Origin: Pseudisothecium myosuroides
Taxonomy: Eukaryota; Streptophyta; Bryopsida; Hypnales; Lembophyllaceae
Direction of reading: 5' to 3'
Assembly: GCA_951799445.1 (NCBI GenBank)
Contig: OX637287.1
Location: 4,464,001 to 4,528,000, forward strand
DNA length: 64,000 bases
Numbering within the stretch: the stretch's first letter is position 1; each line of letters opens with the position of its first letter. Position numbers and translations under genes: made by a program. The notes beneath the pieces were generated by a model. The model did not search any database, was not told the DNA's origin, and was given only the letters and a program-made list of their open reading frames with translations. Positions 61,550 to 64,000 of this stretch are shown piece by piece.

Positions 61550-64000
61550 TTAAAATAATAACGTCAAGAACTTCAATAACATGTGGATGATTGATTTGCA
61601 GATGCATCTGGGGTGTGAAGGAAGTGTGGTGGCTCCATTCATGTTCTATAGTGACCAAACAAGCCTTTCCAATAATATGCGCGTGACAGGCTATCCACTG
61701 GTCATGTCCATAGCAAACATCTCTTGCGAAAAACGACAAGGAGATGATGGACATGCTCTACTAGCAATCTTGCCAGTAATTGCTTTTGATCATACAAGTT
61801 CATTTGTTCACCACATGATCTTCAATTCATTAAATCTATAAATTGAAGTCAATGAATGCAAGAAACACAGATATGAACTGCGTTTTCTCTCATGATGTGC
61901 AGGAAATAGAGAATCATTTCATATTAAACGATTGCAACTTCTGCATAAGTGTTTGGAGATTGTACTAGCACCACTTAAAGCTGCAAGTTACAAGTAAGTC
62001 ATCTCAGGGATGGGACCTTGCATAGAAGTAGAAGTAATGATGTTTTGTGCCTCTTGTAAGTTGTTCTAGTGATACTATCATAGATTACATACTTCGTATA
62101 CCATACAGAGAATATTGACATTATTTTGGGGTGATTTGGACATGTATTAGGGGGCTTACAATGATTGATCTATTCAGTATACCACAATTTGTTTATCCCT
62201 TGTTGTACGCATACATCTCCGACCTATCCTGAAGGTTGCAAGGTGTGTTTTCTTGTTGTTGACCATATGCCTTATTTTCATGTTTTTGAAAGTTCTTGTA
62301 CTTCATACATAGAAATGTTGAACATTTTCAACTTCAATTTAAAATATCTTCTTGTGTGTTGTGTATACAGGTTACGTCAACATACGATACAAATGTTTGC
62401 AAACTTCCATGCAGCCTATACCCTGAGGATGACCTTAGTAATGTGGATACAACATTTGAAGCTCGAACTGAACAAAACATGAAGGAGATTTATACGATGA
62501 TGCAAGGTTCATCCAAACATCAATCAGATTCCATTTTGAAGAGGTGGTCGTTGCATGCTGTAAAGGTGCGAGTATCCCTCAATTAATTAGATTGTAAGTT
62601 GAAAGTCTTAAAGTAGACAAAATGAACACTTGTGTTTTAAATCCTTCAGTAGTTCGAAATATTAAATACTATAGGAATTTGCATTACATTTCTTTCATCA
62701 TTTAAAAATTGCATAGGGGTAAACATTGTCTTATTTATTTGTATGTATCAGTGCTCTTTATGGGGCTTCAATGGTGGAGAGACAACCATGGGGAATCCCT
62801 ATAAAGCATTACATGTCGACATTTTACACCAAAGTGATTTGGGGATATTCAAAATGTTGATTGGCATCATTAGGGACATTGCAACTGAAAGCCCTCGTAT
62901 ACGCATTCTACAAGAGCTTGACAAGCGACTTTTGCAACTCAAAGCTGGAGCCCGTTTTGCACATTTCCGCATTCCAGGCAATGAGAAGGGGGGGTATTTC
63001 TGTTCACAAGCCAACTTTGCTGCCTTTGAACATAGGTCCATTATGCAGGTAATATGTGATCATGACGTGTTTGCCTGCTTACTTACAATTGTTCAATCCA
63101 TCATTTATCATGAGCTCGTAATAATGTATCCGTAATTTGAATGTGTGCAAGTCATTATTTTTGTATGGTTGGCTTATATGAGGATAATATCATTCAAGCC
63201 ATGGTATACTTTCTGGAATGGTATGTATGTGCTTGTAGAAGCCCTTCCCATACTATGAGGAGCTTACAGACCATGGAGGATTTGATGACAAGGTAATGTC
63301 ATACAAACTTGGTTATTAGATCTTGTTCAAATTCATAGTGAGATGAATTTTATTGGGCAATTTATAGATATTGTTGTTTGACAATGGAATCAACAATGTG
63401 TTTCACACTTGTACTTAGTAATTGATGCTAAACATCTCATGGAACCTTTATTTTGATAAATTCTTCAGAGCTGTATTGGCCTTCAAGAGCACTTTGGTGG
63501 AATGGCAGAAATCAAGCTTTAATACAATCAAGATTCATGCCATGTCCCATTTTGCTTCATCCATTCGAAGGTCCGGGTTGCCTTGGGAATACTCTACAAA
63601 CATGTTTGAGCAGATGCACATTGCACTTATGAAGAGAGCATATAGGGCAAGTAATAGAAGAGAGGCAAATGCACAGATAGTGAAACATAACCGTAGATTT
63701 GAAGCTCTGAGAATTGCGAAGCAAGAAGTTGAAAGTGCAGAAAATTCAAAAGCTGACAAGAAATCAACTATACATAAGGTAATTTCTGCAAAGTTCAATG
63801 GTATTCAATTTATATGTATCATGTAATTCAACCCAATATGTGAACCTAATAGTTACAAATGTACGAAGACCAATGGATAATATTTTGCATTATCTTCTTT
63901 CATTCCAGGCAATAGAGATGGGCATGAATGTTATTGGTGGAGTGGCCTTTAACATCCATAGAGCTTGGCTACGAAGGGATATTACTTCCTTATACTGCAC

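Larger units (their letters stand above)
58021..64000 (+). mobile_element. Plavaka-type (CACTA-related) transposase gene, runs off the window
   Basis: Catalyses cut-and-paste movement of its element. Exons I can place: 58021-58063, 58299-58783, 60391-60594, 61602-61797, 61903-61993, 62178-62242, 62371-62565, 62752-63048, 63239-63292, about 63470-63778, and 63909 onward. The start ATG 58021 is inferred. Residues 25-46 form a C2HC finger (C-x2-C-x13-H-x3-C), as is usual at the Plavaka N-terminus. Later blocks fit the family: FSTPDTCKWWETMQ, MFYSDQTSLSNNMR with GYPLVMSIANIS, FVYPLLYAYISD, VTSTYDTNVCKLPC, ALHVDILHQSDLGIFKML, FNTIKIHAMSHF, and YSTNMFEQMHI with RASNRRE. An extra base at about 62224 breaks the frame between YAYISD and YPEG. 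The exon 4 donor (61798) is weak, and the junction before 63470 is unresolved. Probably a decayed copy; activity cannot be judged. Confidence 0.82.

Overview
The window looks like nuclear DNA of a land plant, probably a non-seed plant (bryophyte or lycophyte grade). It is AT-rich and gene-poor, the genes are split by GT-AG introns, and repeats dominate. Recognisable genes are plant-type: an acetamidase/formamidase, a leucine-rich-repeat receptor kinase of the Arabidopsis At2g24230/At5g58150 type, and a broken piece of VAC14. All family assignments come from motifs read by eye; no database search was possible, and the lineage is an inference.

Layout. 1-25.4 kb: no convincing gene. It holds an 82-bp Stowaway-like MITE (2146-2227), foldback repeats, and several 0.2-0.95 kb non-coding elements bounded by TTAA and starting CCC(C/T)T. 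25.5-29.2 kb: a complete seven-exon formamidase gene on the minus strand. 31.1-34.0 kb: three abutting TTAA-bounded elements, one carrying a nested 1-kb TA-flanked element. 35.4 kb: a 65-bp tandem repeat. 36.4-40.0 kb: a two-exon LRR receptor-like kinase on the minus strand, with a minisatellite upstream (41.6-41.95 kb). 42.7-45.0 kb: two related TTAA elements head to tail. 46.2 and 47.8 kb: tandem repeats.

49.1-52.6 kb: an unrecognised five-exon gene model on the minus strand. Its splice phases all agree, but it has one in-frame TAG. 54.3-56.6 kb: six full exons and the start of a seventh of a VAC14-like gene, plus strand, lacking both ends and carrying a nonsense codon. 58.0-64.0 kb and beyond: a multi-exon transposase of the Plavaka (CACTA-related) type with an N-terminal zinc finger, probably frameshifted once. 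Two of its introns hold long inverted repeats. The last three items lie side by side and could be one composite transposon with a captured gene fragment, or unrelated neighbours.

The formamidase and the receptor kinase are the two host genes that look intact, and nothing in the sequence ties them to each other. The main pattern in the window is the set of TTAA/CCC-ended elements, which resemble piggyBac-derived MITEs in their termini.
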